64,000 nt of DNA from Rhabdothermincola sp036846205 (GTDB taxonomy: Bacteria; Actinomycetota; Acidimicrobiia; Acidimicrobiales; Acidimicrobilacustridaceae), in contig NZ_DAIUCK010000003.1 in NCBI RefSeq assembly GCF_036846205.1, positions 11,521 through 75,520 of the forward strand, read 5' to 3'. The notes under the pieces are model-generated. The model was not told the origin of the DNA. It did not search any database and saw only the letters and a program-made list of their open reading frames with translations. Below, in pieces: positions 1-8,203 of this stretch. Position 1 is the first letter of the stretch, and each line of letters begins with the position of its first letter. The position numbers were made by a program, and so were the translations under genes.

Positions 1-162
1 CGCCCCGAAGGTGTCGCGGTAGTAATCGATCGCCGCACCAAGGTCGTTGACGGCGATGGCCACGTGGTCGATCTCGGTCAGTAACGGGGAGACGGCGGCC
101 GACTCGGCGGCCTCGTTCTCGTCGCCGTCCTGACCGGGCATGCGGGCACTCACCGGGCTCAT
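1..162 (-). CDS. mce: methylmalonyl-CoA epimerase, N-terminal part (runs off the window)
   Basis: Only the first 54 codons are present. After a polar N-terminus of about 28 residues the protein reads TEIDHVAIAVNDLGAAIDYY, the opening strand and helix of a vicinal-oxygen-chelate (VOC) domain as found in methylmalonyl-CoA epimerase, including the first metal-ligand His of DHVAIAV. The ATG at 162 has an AGGAGG Shine-Dalgarno sequence that overlaps the ccr stop codon, so the gene follows ccr by 9 nt in one operon. The enzyme would interconvert the methylmalonyl-CoA epimers, a step of the ethylmalonyl-CoA pathway and of propionate use. The N-terminal extension is longer than usual. Another VOC enzyme is possible, but the ccr neighbour supports the call. 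Confidence 0.8.
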   Translation of the reverse strand, partial: MSPVSARMPGQDGDENEAAESAAVSPLLTEIDHVAIAVNDLGAAIDYYRDTFGA

Positions 163-171
163 GTCGTCCTC

Positions 172-1512
172 CTAGGCGCCGTGGCGGCGGAAGAGGGTGA
201 TCTTGTCCTCACCGACCTCCTCGCGGAAGGCCGGATCGTCGATGCCGAGCCCCTCCTGCGGGGCGAGGCACAGCACGCCGATCTTGCCTTCGTGGAGGTT
301 CTTGTGGACCTGGTACGCGGCTTCGCCGGTCTGGTCGAGCGGGTAGACCGCCGAGAGGATCGGCTGCACCTTGCCCTCGCAGATCAGCTGGTTCGCGGCC
401 CAGGCCTCGGCGTAGTTCGCGAAGTGGGAGCTCACGATCCGCTTCAGCTTCATCCAGAGGTGGCGGTTGTCGTACTCGATCATGTATCCGCTCGTGGCGG
501 CGCAGGTCACGACGGTGCCGCCCCGAGCGGCGACGAACACCGACGCACCGAAGGTCTGGCGCCCGGGGTGCTCGAAGACGATGTCGACGTCCCGGCCGAT
601 GAGCGCCCGGATGTCCTTGCCCAGGCGGCGCCACTCGCTCTCGTCCTGGGTGTGCTCGTCCTTCCAGAACCGGTAGCCGGCCGCCTTGCGGTCGATGACC
701 GCCTCGCAGCCCATGGCCTTGAGGATCTCGCCCTTCTCCGGTGAGGAGACCACGCCGACCGGCGTGCCGCCGCCGTTGAGCACGTACTGGACCGCGTAGC
801 CGCCGAGCCCACCGGTGGCTCCCCAGATGAGCACCGCGTCGCCCTGCTTCATGCCCGCGGCGTGGGGCGACACCAGCATCCGGTAGCTGGTGGAGTTGCA
901 CAGGGCGTTGACCGCGGCCTCCTCCCAGGTGAGGTGCGCCGGCTTGGGCATGAGCTGGTTGGCCTTCACCACCGACAGCTCGGCGAGGCCGCCGTAGTTG
1001 GTCTCGAAGCCCCAGATGCGCTGGTTCGCGGCCAGCATCGAGTCGTTGTGGGCGGATGGGTCCTGATCGTCGACGTAGTTGCAGTGGACGGTGACCCGGT
1101 CGCCCGGGCGCCAGTTGCGCACCGCGGAGCCGACCCGGAGCACGACACCGGACGCATCCGATCCGACGATGTGGAACGGCTGGTCGTGGCGGGCCCCCCA
1201 CACGCTCTCCTTGCCGAGACGCTTCAGGAAGCCGAAGGTGGGGAGCGGCTCGAAGATGGACGTCCAGACGGTGTTGAAGTTGATGGAGCTGGCCATCACC
1301 GCGATCACCGCTTCATCAGGTGCCAGCTCGGGGAGGGTGACGTCCTGGATGTGGAGGGACTTGCGCGGGTCCTTGTCGCCGGACTCGACGCCCTCCCACA
1401 TGTCCTGCTCGGCCTCGAGGACCACCGCGGCCCGGTAGGACTCCGGGAGCGGAAGGTTGGCGAGCTCCTCGCCCGGCGCGCCCGACTGGATGGCTTCGAC
1501 GATCTCCTGCAT
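172..1512 (-). CDS. ccr: crotonyl-CoA carboxylase/reductase
   Basis: Reductively carboxylates crotonyl-CoA to ethylmalonyl-CoA with NADPH and CO2, the key step of the ethylmalonyl-CoA pathway for C2 assimilation. The 446-residue product is a zinc-less MDR dehydrogenase with the family landmarks: MQEIVEAIQSG start, ASSINFNTVWTSIFEP, RIWGFETNYGG, the nucleotide-binding loop WGATGGLGGYA and the C-terminal HKNLHEGKIGVLCLAP. I chose the ATG at 1512 rather than the longer GTG at 1584 because homologues start there and a TACGTT -10 box lies exactly 6 nt upstream (1519-1524), which fits a leaderless mRNA. Its stop overlaps the Shine-Dalgarno of the epimerase gene. Plain quinone reductases lack the long C-terminal conserved block. 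Confidence 0.95.
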   Translation of the reverse strand: MQEIVEAIQSGAPGEELANLPLPESYRAAVVLEAEQDMWEGVESGDKDPRKSLHIQDVTLPELAPDEAVIAVMASSINFNTVWTSIFEPLPTFGFLKRLGKESVWGARHDQPFHIVGSDASGVVLRVGSAVRNWRPGDRVTVHCNYVDDQDPSAHNDSMLAANQRIWGFETNYGGLAELSVVKANQLMPKPAHLTWEEAAVNALCNSTSYRMLVSPHAAGMKQGDAVLIWGATGGLGGYAVQYVLNGGGTPVGVVSSPEKGEILKAMGCEAVIDRKAAGYRFWKDEHTQDESEWRRLGKDIRALIGRDVDIVFEHPGRQTFGASVFVAARGGTVVTCAATSGYMIEYDNRHLWMKLKRIVSSHFANYAEAWAANQLICEGKVQPILSAVYPLDQTGEAAYQVHKNLHEGKIGVLCLAPQEGLGIDDPAFREEVGEDKITLFRRHGA

Positions 1513-1518
1513 GGCACG

Positions 1519-1524
1519 AACGTA
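1519..1524 (-). promoter_or_regulatory. -10 box of ccr (leaderless)
   Basis: TACGTT on the minus strand is followed by 6 nt and then the ATG at 1512. Transcription should therefore start on or next to the start codon. No good -35 or Shine-Dalgarno is visible. Confidence 0.55.
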
Positions 1525-1758
1525 CCCGGCTCCGAAAACCGCGACCAAACTAGTGCGATTCACGAATAACGAATCATCCTTCACACCACGCTCCGCGGTT
1601 GCCTAGACTCATAGGCCATACGACCTATCTGAGCTTCGACCGCTCAGGAGCATCAGCTCTCGGCGGCCCCGGGCACACCGAGCGAGCAGGACGGAGCAGC
1701 AGCAGGCGGGCACCCGTGACCAGGTGGGCCCGACACGGACGGACGGGGGACGAGAGCG

Positions 1759-2763
1759 TTGGCGCTCACGCCGGAGGAGATCGAAGGTCGCCGGTTCCCG
1801 CTGGTGGCCAGAGGCTACGACCCGAAGCAGGTTGACCTCTTCCTCACCGAGGTGGCCGCGTCCTACCGGTACGCGATGCACCATCTCCTCCCCGGCGTGC
1901 ACCGCCCCGCTGATCACGCCACCTCGGGCGAGGGACGACACCAGTCGCACGAGCGAGTGGGTGCCGAGGTGGCCGACATCCTGCGGGCGGCCGAGCGGGT
2001 CGGAGAGTCACTGCGATCGGAGGCCGAGCAGCAGGCCGCCGAGATCCGATCCGCGGCCGCCGCCGACGCGGCCCGCATCCGAGCCGAAGCCGACCAGGAG
2101 CGCCTACAAGCCAAGAAGGTGCTGCTGCGGGCCCAGCAGCAGGCCGAGACCCTCGTGAGGGAAGCCGAGCGCCAGGCGGAGGAGCGCCTGGGACGGGTCG
2201 AAGCCGAGGCCGAACAACGCGCAGACCGGGTCCTCGCCGGGGTGCGCCGCCGGGCCGAACAGATGGTGCGGGCCGAGCAGGCCGCCGTCGAACGGTTGCG
2301 TGCCGTCCGCGACGACATCGACGCCGCGATCGTCCGGGTGGTCGGCTCGGAAGCCGAGCCCGTGGTCGATCTCACCTCGGGCGAGCCGGTGGTCCGGATC
2401 GGCGACTTCCCGCCAGGGGCGTCGGCCGGCCGGGATCCCCAGGGCGACGGCTCAGCCACCGGTGCCGACCCGACGCCGGAACAGCGCCACCCGTCCGCCG
2501 GTCGGGAGCACCCGCACCTCACGACGGCGACGCGCTCGGATGCAGAGGCCGACGAGGAACGAGAGCGGGACTCCCTGCGGCGGATGGTCCGAGCGGCGGT
2601 CCTGCGCGCCGCCGAGCATGCCAGCATGGACGCCGACCCCACGGTCCCGCCGGCCGAGCCCACCGCCAGGGATCGGGATGGGGCAGTCAGCCGGCGAACG
2701 GCGGCAAAGCCTGCCGGCCAGCCGAGCGCCTTGGCCCCAGGAGACCCGCCCGACAGCCATTGA
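1759..2763 (+). CDS. DivIVA-domain coiled-coil protein
   Basis: The 334-residue protein begins LTPEEIEGRRFPLVARGYD and continues PKQVDLFLTEVAASY, the typical N-terminal DivIVA membrane-curvature module. Residues of about 70-190 form a charged Ala/Glu/Arg-rich coiled coil with long EAE/EAD heptads, and the last 130 or so residues are low-complexity and probably disordered. Such proteins mark cell poles or septa and scaffold growth or division machinery; the partner cannot be told here. The TTG start is chosen because the DivIVA core begins directly after it. The gene stands alone between ccr (divergent) and the thiolase. Confidence 0.75.
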   Translation: MALTPEEIEGRRFPLVARGYDPKQVDLFLTEVAASYRYAMHHLLPGVHRPADHATSGEGRHQSHERVGAEVADILRAAERVGESLRSEAEQQAAEIRSAAAADAARIRAEADQERLQAKKVLLRAQQQAETLVREAERQAEERLGRVEAEAEQRADRVLAGVRRRAEQMVRAEQAAVERLRAVRDDIDAAIVRVVGSEAEPVVDLTSGEPVVRIGDFPPGASAGRDPQGDGSATGADPTPEQRHPSAGREHPHLTTATRSDAEADEERERDSLRRMVRAAVLRAAEHASMDADPTVPPAEPTARDRDGAVSRRTAAKPAGQPSALAPGDPPDSH

Positions 2764-2812
2764 CCCTCACCGTGGGCCCGCCCCGGGTTGCCCGGCCCGG
2801 CACGGTGGTCCC

Positions 2813-2818
2813 TACACT
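2813..2818 (+). promoter_or_regulatory. possible -10 box of the thiolase gene
   Basis: TACACT lies 38 nt before the ATG at 2857. The resulting short leader carries GGGGGA at 2847-2852 as ribosome binding site. Confidence 0.4.
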
Positions 2819-2856
2819 GCACCCAGCCGTTTCCGGACACACACCTGGGGGATTCC

Positions 2857-4038
2857 ATGGCTGGTTCCGTCATCGTCGCCGGCGCTCGCACACCGATCGG
2901 CAAGCTCTCGGGGGGCCTGTCGTCGTTCGCCGCCACCGAGTTGGGTGGCTTCGCCATCAAGGCCGCGCTCGAGCGGGCGAGCGTCGCCCCCGACCAGGTC
3001 GACTACGTGTTCATGGGGCAGGTGCTGCTCGCGGGGGCCGGCCAGATCACTGCCCGCCAGGCAGCCGTCAACGCGGGCATCCCGATGAGCGTGCCCGCCA
3101 CCACCGTCAACAAGGTGTGCCTGTCCGGCCTCAACAGCATCTACCTCGCCGACCTGATGATCAGCCAGGGTGATGCGGACATCGTGGTGGCCGGCGGCAT
3201 GGAGTCCATGACCAACGCCCCCTACCTGCTGCCAGGGGCCCGAGCGGGTTATCGCATGGGCGATCAGACGGTCGTCGACTCGATGATGCACGACGGGCTG
3301 TTCTGCGCATTCGACCAGTGCGCGATGGGTGCGGGCACCGAGAAGTACGCGGCGTCCGCCGGGATCGATCGGGCCTCGCAGGACGAGCTGGCTGCCCAGT
3401 CCCACGAGCGGGCGGCCACCGCCCAGAAGGACGGGCTCTTCGACGACGAGATCGTGCCGGTCGAGGTGCCCCAGCGGAAGGGCGATCCCATCGTCGTGCG
3501 CGAGGACGAGGGCGTGCGTCCCGGCACCACCGTGGAGTCGCTGGCCGCCCTGCGCCCGGCATTCGACAAAGCCGGCAACATCACCGCCGGCAACGCGTCG
3601 CAGATCTCCGACGGCGCCGCAGCGGTGATCGTGATGTCCAAGGCCAAGGCCGACGAGCTCGGCGTCGCCCCACTGGGCGAGATCGTCGCCTACGGGCAGG
3701 TGGCCGGCCCGGACCCGTCGCTGCTCACGCAGCCGTCCCGAGCGATCAAGGTGGCCGCGGAGTCAGCCGGCATCAAAGTGTCCGACATCGACCTGTTCGA
3801 GCTCAACGAGGCCTTCGCCGCGGTGGGGGTGGCGTCGATGGCCGACCTGGGCATCACCGCCGAGGTCACCAACGTCAACGGAGGGGCCATCGCACTCGGG
3901 CATCCCATCGGCATGTCGGGCACCCGGCTGGCACTCCATCTGCTCCTCGAGCTCAAGCGCCGCGGCGGCGGCCTCGGTGCTGCCGCGCTCTGCGGTGGCG
4001 GCGGGCAGGGCGACGGCATCATCGTCAGGGCGCTGTGA
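2857..4038 (+). CDS. acetyl-CoA C-acetyltransferase (thiolase)
   Basis: Condenses two acetyl-CoA to acetoacetyl-CoA, or runs in reverse, in the cytoplasm. The 393-residue protein has every thiolase landmark: the N-terminal AGARTPIGKLSG, the nucleophilic Cys in NKVCLSGLNSI, GGMESMTNAPYLL, the GNASQISDGAA loop, the His motif GGAIALGHPIGMSGTR and the C-terminal Cys in ALCGGGGQGDG. The start at 2857 fits homologues and has GGGGGA 5 nt upstream; the longer reading frame from 2788 has no supported start. With Ccr and the epimerase nearby it can feed acetoacetyl-CoA to the ethylmalonyl-CoA pathway or to polyhydroxybutyrate. A beta-ketoadipyl or 3-ketoacyl-CoA thiolase is less likely. Confidence 0.93.
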   Translation: MAGSVIVAGARTPIGKLSGGLSSFAATELGGFAIKAALERASVAPDQVDYVFMGQVLLAGAGQITARQAAVNAGIPMSVPATTVNKVCLSGLNSIYLADLMISQGDADIVVAGGMESMTNAPYLLPGARAGYRMGDQTVVDSMMHDGLFCAFDQCAMGAGTEKYAASAGIDRASQDELAAQSHERAATAQKDGLFDDEIVPVEVPQRKGDPIVVREDEGVRPGTTVESLAALRPAFDKAGNITAGNASQISDGAAAVIVMSKAKADELGVAPLGEIVAYGQVAGPDPSLLTQPSRAIKVAAESAGIKVSDIDLFELNEAFAAVGVASMADLGITAEVTNVNGGAIALGHPIGMSGTRLALHLLLELKRRGGGLGAAALCGGGGQGDGIIVRAL

Positions 4039-4093
4039 TGCACGCCTGATCGCACCAGGCGATCCGGTCCCGCCTCCGGGCGGTCTGCTGCGT

Positions 4094-4121
4094 AGGGGCC
4101 TCGGCTTCGGCCGGGGCCTCT
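4094..4121 (+). terminator. strong hairpin terminator after the thiolase gene
   Basis: AGGGGCCTCGGC (4094-4105), loop TTCG, GCCGGGGCCTCT (4110-4121): a 12-bp stem with two G-T wobbles and a stable UUCG tetraloop. No T-run follows, as is common in high-GC actinobacteria. Confidence 0.75.
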
Positions 4122-4194
4122 GCGCGTCGGGACCAGGCACCCGGCGACCCGTGCGCTCCGCACCGGAGCGCCTGCAGATCTGATCTGATGCCTC

Positions 4195-4216
4195 TGATGC
4201 ATTATCCTGTGCATCA
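4195..4216 (+). promoter_or_regulatory. vapBC promoter and candidate operator
   Basis: A perfect 7-bp inverted repeat, TGATGCA (4195-4201) and TGCATCA (4210-4216), brackets a TATCCT -10 box (4203-4208). The ATG at 4216 lies inside the right arm, so the mRNA should be leaderless. VapB bound here would cover both the -10 and the start codon, fitting autorepression. Confidence 0.55.
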
Positions 4217-4473
4217 TGCGCACCACCCTGGCCATCGACGACCGGCTCCTGGCGGCCGCGAAGCGACTCGCCCGCGAGCGAGGGTTGACCCTGGGGGCGT
4301 TGGTCGAGGAGGCGCTCCGGCGGGAGCTGGCGGCCGAGCCCCCGCTCGCCCACCGGCCGGCGATCCCGGTGTTCACCGCGGGCGAGGGTCTGCGGCCAGG
4401 TGTCGACGCCACCTCGACCCGAGGGCTGCTCGAAGCGCTCGACGACGGGCTTCCCGTCGAGAAGCTCCGGTGA
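4216..4473 (+). CDS. vapB: VapB-type antitoxin (ribbon-helix-helix)
   Basis: An 85-residue protein that begins MRTTLAIDDRLLAAAKRLAR, the beta strand and first helix of a ribbon-helix-helix DNA-binding domain, followed by LTLGALVEEALRREL (second helix). The C-terminal half (from about residue 45) is the presumed toxin-binding tail. Its TGA overlaps the GTG of the PIN toxin gene by four bases (GTGA), which couples translation of the pair. The promoter and a 7-bp palindrome overlap the start codon, consistent with autoregulation. Fits the usual 70-90 residues of VapB. Confidence 0.85.
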   Translation: MRTTLAIDDRLLAAAKRLARERGLTLGALVEEALRRELAAEPPLAHRPAIPVFTAGEGLRPGVDATSTRGLLEALDDGLPVEKLR

Positions 4474-4895
4474 TCCTGCTCGACGTCAACGTCGTGGTGG
4501 CCGCCCACCGCGCTGACCATCCCCACCACCCGCTCGTGCGTCCGTGGTTCGACCGCCTCACGGCTGGTACTGAACACTTCACCGTGCCCCACGTGGTGTG
4601 GTCCTCGTTCGTGCGCATCACCACCAGCCGGCGGATCTTCACCGTTCCGACCCCACTCGAAGAGGCGTTCTCGTTCCTCCGAGCTGTACGAGCGCAACCC
4701 AATCATCTGCCCACCGCTCCGGGGCCGGGGCATCTCGACGTCTTCGAGGAGTTGTGCCGGTCCTGCGACGCCTCGGGCGACCTCAGCGCAGATGCATACC
4801 TCGCCGCCATCGCGCTCGAGCTCGGCTGCCCCATCGCCACCCTCGACCGCGACTTCAGCCGGTTCGAGCCGGTCCAGGTGGTTCGGCCCGGCTGA
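4470..4895 (+). CDS. vapC: VapC-type PIN-domain ribonuclease toxin
   Basis: A 141-residue PIN protein that would cut RNA, typically tRNA or rRNA, when freed from VapB. The acidic residues of the fold are visible: the first Asp in ILLDVNVVVAA, an Asp in ADAYLAAIALE and the last in IATLDRDFSRF. It starts with GTG at 4470 within the stop codon of the antitoxin gene. It is convergent with recR. Length and order match the common VapBC modules of actinobacteria. Its RNA target cannot be read from the sequence. Confidence 0.87.
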   Translation: MILLDVNVVVAAHRADHPHHPLVRPWFDRLTAGTEHFTVPHVVWSSFVRITTSRRIFTVPTPLEEAFSFLRAVRAQPNHLPTAPGPGHLDVFEELCRSCDASGDLSADAYLAAIALELGCPIATLDRDFSRFEPVQVVRPG

Positions 4896-4945
4896 GCCAG
4901 CCGTCCCCATCTGGATCGGCGCGGCACCGGGGCACCCACCCAGGC

Positions 4946-5566
4946 TCAGCCTGCGTCGACCTCCCGGCGACCCTCGAGGGCCCGACCGAGCGTGAGCTCG
5001 TCGGCGTACTCCAGGTCACCGCCGACCGGCAGCCCGGAGGCGATACGGGTCACCTTGACGCCGAGCGGCTTGAGCAACCGTCCCAGGTACATCGCGGTGG
5101 CCTCGCCCTCGATGTTGGGGTTGGTGCACAGGATGACCTCCTGCACCCCCTCGGGCTCGAGGCGAGCCAGCAGCTCCTTGACCCGCAGCTGGTCGGGACC
5201 GATGCCCTCGATGGGGCTGATCGCTCCCTGGAGGACGTGATAGCGACCACGGAACTCGCCCGTCTTCTCCACGGCCACGATGTCACGGGACTCCTCGACG
5301 ACACAGATCACCGACGGGTCCCGGCGGTCGTCGGCGCAGATCGAACACTCCTGGCCCTCGGCGAGGTTGAAGCAGCGGGTGCAGAACGTGACCCGCTCCT
5401 TGGCCTGGACGATCGCCCGCGACAGGCGCAGGGCGTCGTCGGTCGGCACCTTCAGCAGGTGGAAGGCGATGCGCTGGGCCGACTTGGGCCCCACCCCGGG
5501 TAGCCGCCCGAGCTCGTCGATCAGGTCCTGCACCGGGCCCGCGTACATGCTCATGCCGAGGATCAA
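4946..5566 (-). CDS. recR: recombination protein RecR
   Basis: Works with RecO and RecF to load RecA at gapped DNA. The protein shows the helix-hairpin-helix block DELGRLPGVGPKSAQRIAF, the four-cysteine zinc finger (CTRCFNLAEGQECSIC) and a Toprim domain with CVVEESRDIVAVEKTGEF. The frame opens at a TTG (5566) that overlaps the ybaB stop as TTGA, giving 206 residues; ATGs at 5554 and 5548 are alternatives, and MYAGPVQDLIDELG at 5548 is where many homologues begin. It is the last gene of dnaX-ybaB-recR. Confidence 0.95.
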   Translation of the reverse strand: MILGMSMYAGPVQDLIDELGRLPGVGPKSAQRIAFHLLKVPTDDALRLSRAIVQAKERVTFCTRCFNLAEGQECSICADDRRDPSVICVVEESRDIVAVEKTGEFRGRYHVLQGAISPIEGIGPDQLRVKELLARLEPEGVQEVILCTNPNIEGEATAMYLGRLLKPLGVKVTRIASGLPVGGDLEYADELTLGRALEGRREVDAG

Positions 5567-5991
5567 CCCCGCTCGGGCCGACGGGCCTCGCTGGGACCCT
5601 CGCCCGAGTCCTCGTCGAGGTCCTCGCCGGCGGCAACGTCCATCACGGGACCACCCAACACCCCACCGAGCCCCGACCCGGCGAGCAGGTCACCGAAGCC
5701 GCCCAGGGACTCCGCCTGGAGTGCGTGAACCTTGGCCGTCGCGTCGTGCAGGGCCGCGAGCACGAGGTCCTCGAGCAAACCGACGTCGTCGGGGTCGACC
5801 GCCTCCGGCGCGATGCGCACGGCGGTGAACTCGAGCGCGCCGGTGACGTCGACCTCCACCGCGCCGCCCCCGGCCACCCCGGTGACCTGTCGGGCCGCCG
5901 CCTCGGCCTGGGCCGCCATCACCTGTTGTTGCATCTGCATCGCCTGAGACAGCAGGGCATCGAAGTCAGGCATGGAAGGCTGGTCGCTCAC
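5563..5991 (-). CDS. YbaB/EbfC family nucleoid-associated protein
   Basis: A small DNA-binding dimer, usually encoded between dnaX and recR as here. The 142-residue protein has the conserved opening MPDFDALLSQAMQMQQQVMA, the strand VTGVAGGGAVEVDVTGALE and the helix LEDLVLAALHDATAKVHAL; the C-terminus from about residue 105 is Gly- and acid-rich. I chose GTG 5991 because AAGGAG lies 7 nt upstream; ATG 5973 is the alternative. It lies 23 nt after dnaX and overlaps recR by four bases. Confidence 0.9.
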   Translation of the reverse strand: MSDQPSMPDFDALLSQAMQMQQQVMAAQAEAAARQVTGVAGGGAVEVDVTGALEFTAVRIAPEAVDPDDVGLLEDLVLAALHDATAKVHALQAESLGGFGDLLAGSGLGGVLGGPVMDVAAGEDLDEDSGEGPSEARRPERG

Positions 5992-6014
5992 GTCGCTGCT
6001 CCTTCGGCGATCGT

Positions 6015-7865
6015 TCAGGTGTCCCCGCCGTCGACGAGCTCGGCGCCGGGGAAGATCTCGGCGATCCGCTCCAGACCGGAGGTCGCCACATCGGTGGCAT
6101 CGGTCAGCTCGGCCAGGTCCTGCAACGAGACCTCCTCGTCGGGAGCGGGACCGGAGAGCGCTGCCGAACCGGTGCCCGGGGTGCCCCCGCCCTCGTCGAC
6201 CACCACCCGCAACGGCACCGGTCGAGCGAAGTGGGAGGCGAGTGCCTGCTCCACCTCCTCGCGCACCTCCTCGCAACGCCGGGCGTGGTGCACGTTGGGC
6301 AGGCCGAACACGGCCGCGCCACCCTCCACGGCGATGAACCGTCCCCCGGCGAAACGCGACCGGGCCCGGTTCGACAGCGACGCCAGGATCGTGTCCCCCC
6401 AGGCGAGGGTCAGCTCGTCGCGGGACGGCAGGGCGTCGGCGGCCCCACCCGGTGAGCTGACTGCCGCCGGCGGGGCCGGCGTGCTCGGCGTGCTCGGCGG
6501 AACGGGCGCGGCGTCACGAGGCGCTCGAGCGGGCGAGGGGCGAGCCGAGGGCCCGGCGGCGGCCGGCGGTCGGGGTCGCTCCTGCGGCTGGGGTGCTCGT
6601 CGCCGCTGGGCCAGTGCCTCCCGGGCACCGTCGGCGGGGCGGGGACCGCGGCGGCCTGTGCTCACTGCCGCGCCAACACCTTTCCCGGCCGCTCGTTCGG
6701 CATCTCCCCCGGGCGCCGGTCCCCCATCGATCCCTTCCGATCCCGGCCCGCCGGGCACCCGGGGAGCCGCACCCCCTCGCTCGAGGCGCGCCACCCGATC
6801 GGCGAGCGCGGCCAGGCTCAGCTCGGCGTCGTCGCGGGTGAGGCGCACCAGCGAGACCTCGAGCGGGATGCGAGGATCCGGGGCGTCCTGGATCCCCACG
6901 AACGCCTCACCGATGACCTCCAGGGCACGCGTCGCACCCGGTGCGGTGAGCCGTACCGCCTGGTCCGCGACCCGCTCCCGGGCCCGATCGTCGAGGCGGG
7001 ACAGGTCGGCTCCGACCGCGGCCAGGAACACGTCGCGCAACCGACCGACGAGCTGCTCGCCGACCACCCGCGGGCTGCGCCCCGCGGCGATCGCCTGGTC
7101 GACCGCCAGCAGCGCCCGCCCGGTGTCGCGCTCGCACAGCGCCTCCACCAACTCGTCGAGGGTGTCGCCGTCGTCGGGGATGCCACCCGCGGCGACCACC
7201 TGGTCGAGGGCAGACTCCATGTCCCGGGCCGAGCCGGCACCGACCCGCACGACGTAGTCGATGGCCTCCGGGGAGACGTCGAGCCCGGCGTCCTTCACGA
7301 TGTACTCGGCCAGGCGCCGCAACTCGTCGGCCGACAGCAGCCGCACCTCGAAGGGCTGGCAGCGGCTCCGCACGGTCGGCAGGACCTTCTGCGGGTCGGT
7401 CGTGGCCAGGACGAACACCACGTGCTCGGGCGGCTCCTCGAGCGTCTTGAGGAGCGCGTTGGACGCGGCCTGCGTCAGCATGTGCACCTCGTCGAGGATG
7501 TAGACCTTCGTGCGCCCGGGAGTGCCGAGCGCGGCCTTGTTGACCAGCTCCCGGATGTCCTCGACCTTGTTGTTCGAGGCGGCGTCGAGCTCGTGGACGT
7601 CGAACGAGGTTCCCTGCTCGATGGCGACGCAGGACTCGCAGGCGCAGCAGGGCTCGCCGTCGACGGGATGCTCGCAATTGAGGACCTTGGCCAGGATCCG
7701 CGCCGTGGAGGTCTTGCCGGTGCCGCGCGGGCCGCTGAAGAGGTAGGCGTGACCCACCCGGTTCTCTCGCACCGCGTTCTGCAGCGCCCGCACGAGGTGT
7801 TCCTGACCCCGGACCTCCGAGAAACGCTGCGGCCGGTAGCGGCGGTAGAGGGACTGGTAGGCCAC
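6015..7865 (-). CDS. dnaX: DNA polymerase III subunits gamma/tau
   Basis: Clamp-loader ATPase of 616 residues. Residues 1-360 hold the AAA+ core: MAYQSLYRRYRPQRFSEVRG, Walker A GPRGTGKTSTARILAK, the four-cysteine zinc module (CEHPVDGEPCCACESC), DEVHML (Walker B) and the SRC arginine finger in TVRSRCQPF. A Pro/Ala-rich linker (about 370-480) leads to a C-terminal polymerase-binding domain. The GTG at 7865 lacks a Shine-Dalgarno but has TAGAGT 6 nt upstream, so a leaderless mRNA is likely. The SRP RNA gene is just upstream and ybaB-recR follow, a conserved order. I saw no obvious slippery site for a separate gamma form. Confidence 0.95.
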   Translation of the reverse strand: MAYQSLYRRYRPQRFSEVRGQEHLVRALQNAVRENRVGHAYLFSGPRGTGKTSTARILAKVLNCEHPVDGEPCCACESCVAIEQGTSFDVHELDAASNNKVEDIRELVNKAALGTPGRTKVYILDEVHMLTQAASNALLKTLEEPPEHVVFVLATTDPQKVLPTVRSRCQPFEVRLLSADELRRLAEYIVKDAGLDVSPEAIDYVVRVGAGSARDMESALDQVVAAGGIPDDGDTLDELVEALCERDTGRALLAVDQAIAAGRSPRVVGEQLVGRLRDVFLAAVGADLSRLDDRARERVADQAVRLTAPGATRALEVIGEAFVGIQDAPDPRIPLEVSLVRLTRDDAELSLAALADRVARLERGGAAPRVPGGPGSEGIDGGPAPGGDAERAAGKGVGAAVSTGRRGPRPADGAREALAQRRRAPQPQERPRPPAAAGPSARPSPARAPRDAAPVPPSTPSTPAPPAAVSSPGGAADALPSRDELTLAWGDTILASLSNRARSRFAGGRFIAVEGGAAVFGLPNVHHARRCEEVREEVEQALASHFARPVPLRVVVDEGGGTPGTGSAALSGPAPDEEVSLQDLAELTDATDVATSGLERIAEIFPGAELVDGGDT

Positions 7866-7871
7866 GAGCGG

Positions 7872-7877
7872 ACTCTA
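7872..7877 (-). promoter_or_regulatory. -10 box of dnaX (leaderless)
   Basis: TAGAGT on the minus strand, 6 nt before the GTG at 7865. It lies between the 3' end of the SRP RNA gene and dnaX, so dnaX can be transcribed independently. Confidence 0.5.
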
Positions 7878-7903
7878 CCGGTCGCCTCCCGGGGACGCCG
7901 CGG

Positions 7904-8035
7904 CCCGCTCCCCCACGTGGTGGTCAGGCGATCTGCGGCACACCGGAGGTCCCGCTGAGAGCTGCTGCCTCCCGGCCCTGACTCGGTTCACGGGCTCCGA
8001 TTGCACAGGACCCGACCACCACGTGCGAGAGCGGG
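7904..8035 (-). ncRNA. ffs: signal recognition particle RNA (small bacterial type)
   Basis: The minus strand carries the hallmark core GTCAGGGCCGGGAGGCAGCA followed about 25 nt later by GTGTGCCGCAGATCGCCTG, the two sides of the internal loops bound by Ffh, as in E. coli 4.5S RNA. The ends form a long helix: CCCGCTC and CACGTGGTGGTC at the 5' end pair with GACCACCACGTG and GAGCGGG at the 3' end. The ends given follow this helix and are approximate. TATCCT (plus-strand 8045-8050 reversed) sits at the right place for a -10 box. The location between tRNA-Ser and dnaX is typical. It is too structured and too short of open frames to be coding. Confidence 0.88.
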
Positions 8036-8089
8036 CCGGCCCACAGGATAGCCTCACAGGTCGCGTTCCCGTGCTGGGACGTCGCCCCT

Positions 8090-8174
8090 GGAGGGATGCG
8101 AGAGCGGCCGAATCGGCACGCTTGGAAAGCGTGTGTGGGGCAACCCACCGTGGGTTCGAATCCCACTCCCTCCG
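8090..8174 (+). tRNA. tRNA-Ser (anticodon GGA)
   Basis: Acceptor GGAGGGA (8090-8096) pairs with TCCCTCC (8167-8173); discriminator G at 8174. Anticodon stem CACGC/GCGTG encloses loop TTGGAAA with anticodon GGA at 8124-8126. The T arm has TTCGAAT and there is a long variable arm, as in class II tRNAs. CCA is not encoded. Confidence 0.95.
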
Positions 8175-8203
8175 CCGAGCCGGCGGGTCCGGTGCCGAGC
8201 CGG

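Noticed and set aside
4890..4951. GGCTGAGCC / GGCTCAGCC inverted repeat covering the vapC and recR stop codons
   Set aside because: The loop of 44 nt is too long for a good terminator, so it is not listed as one.
5725..7257. Plus-strand open frame of 510 codons opposite dnaX
   Set aside because: Shadow of the high-GC third-position bias of dnaX; Arg/Ser/Pro-rich with no domain.
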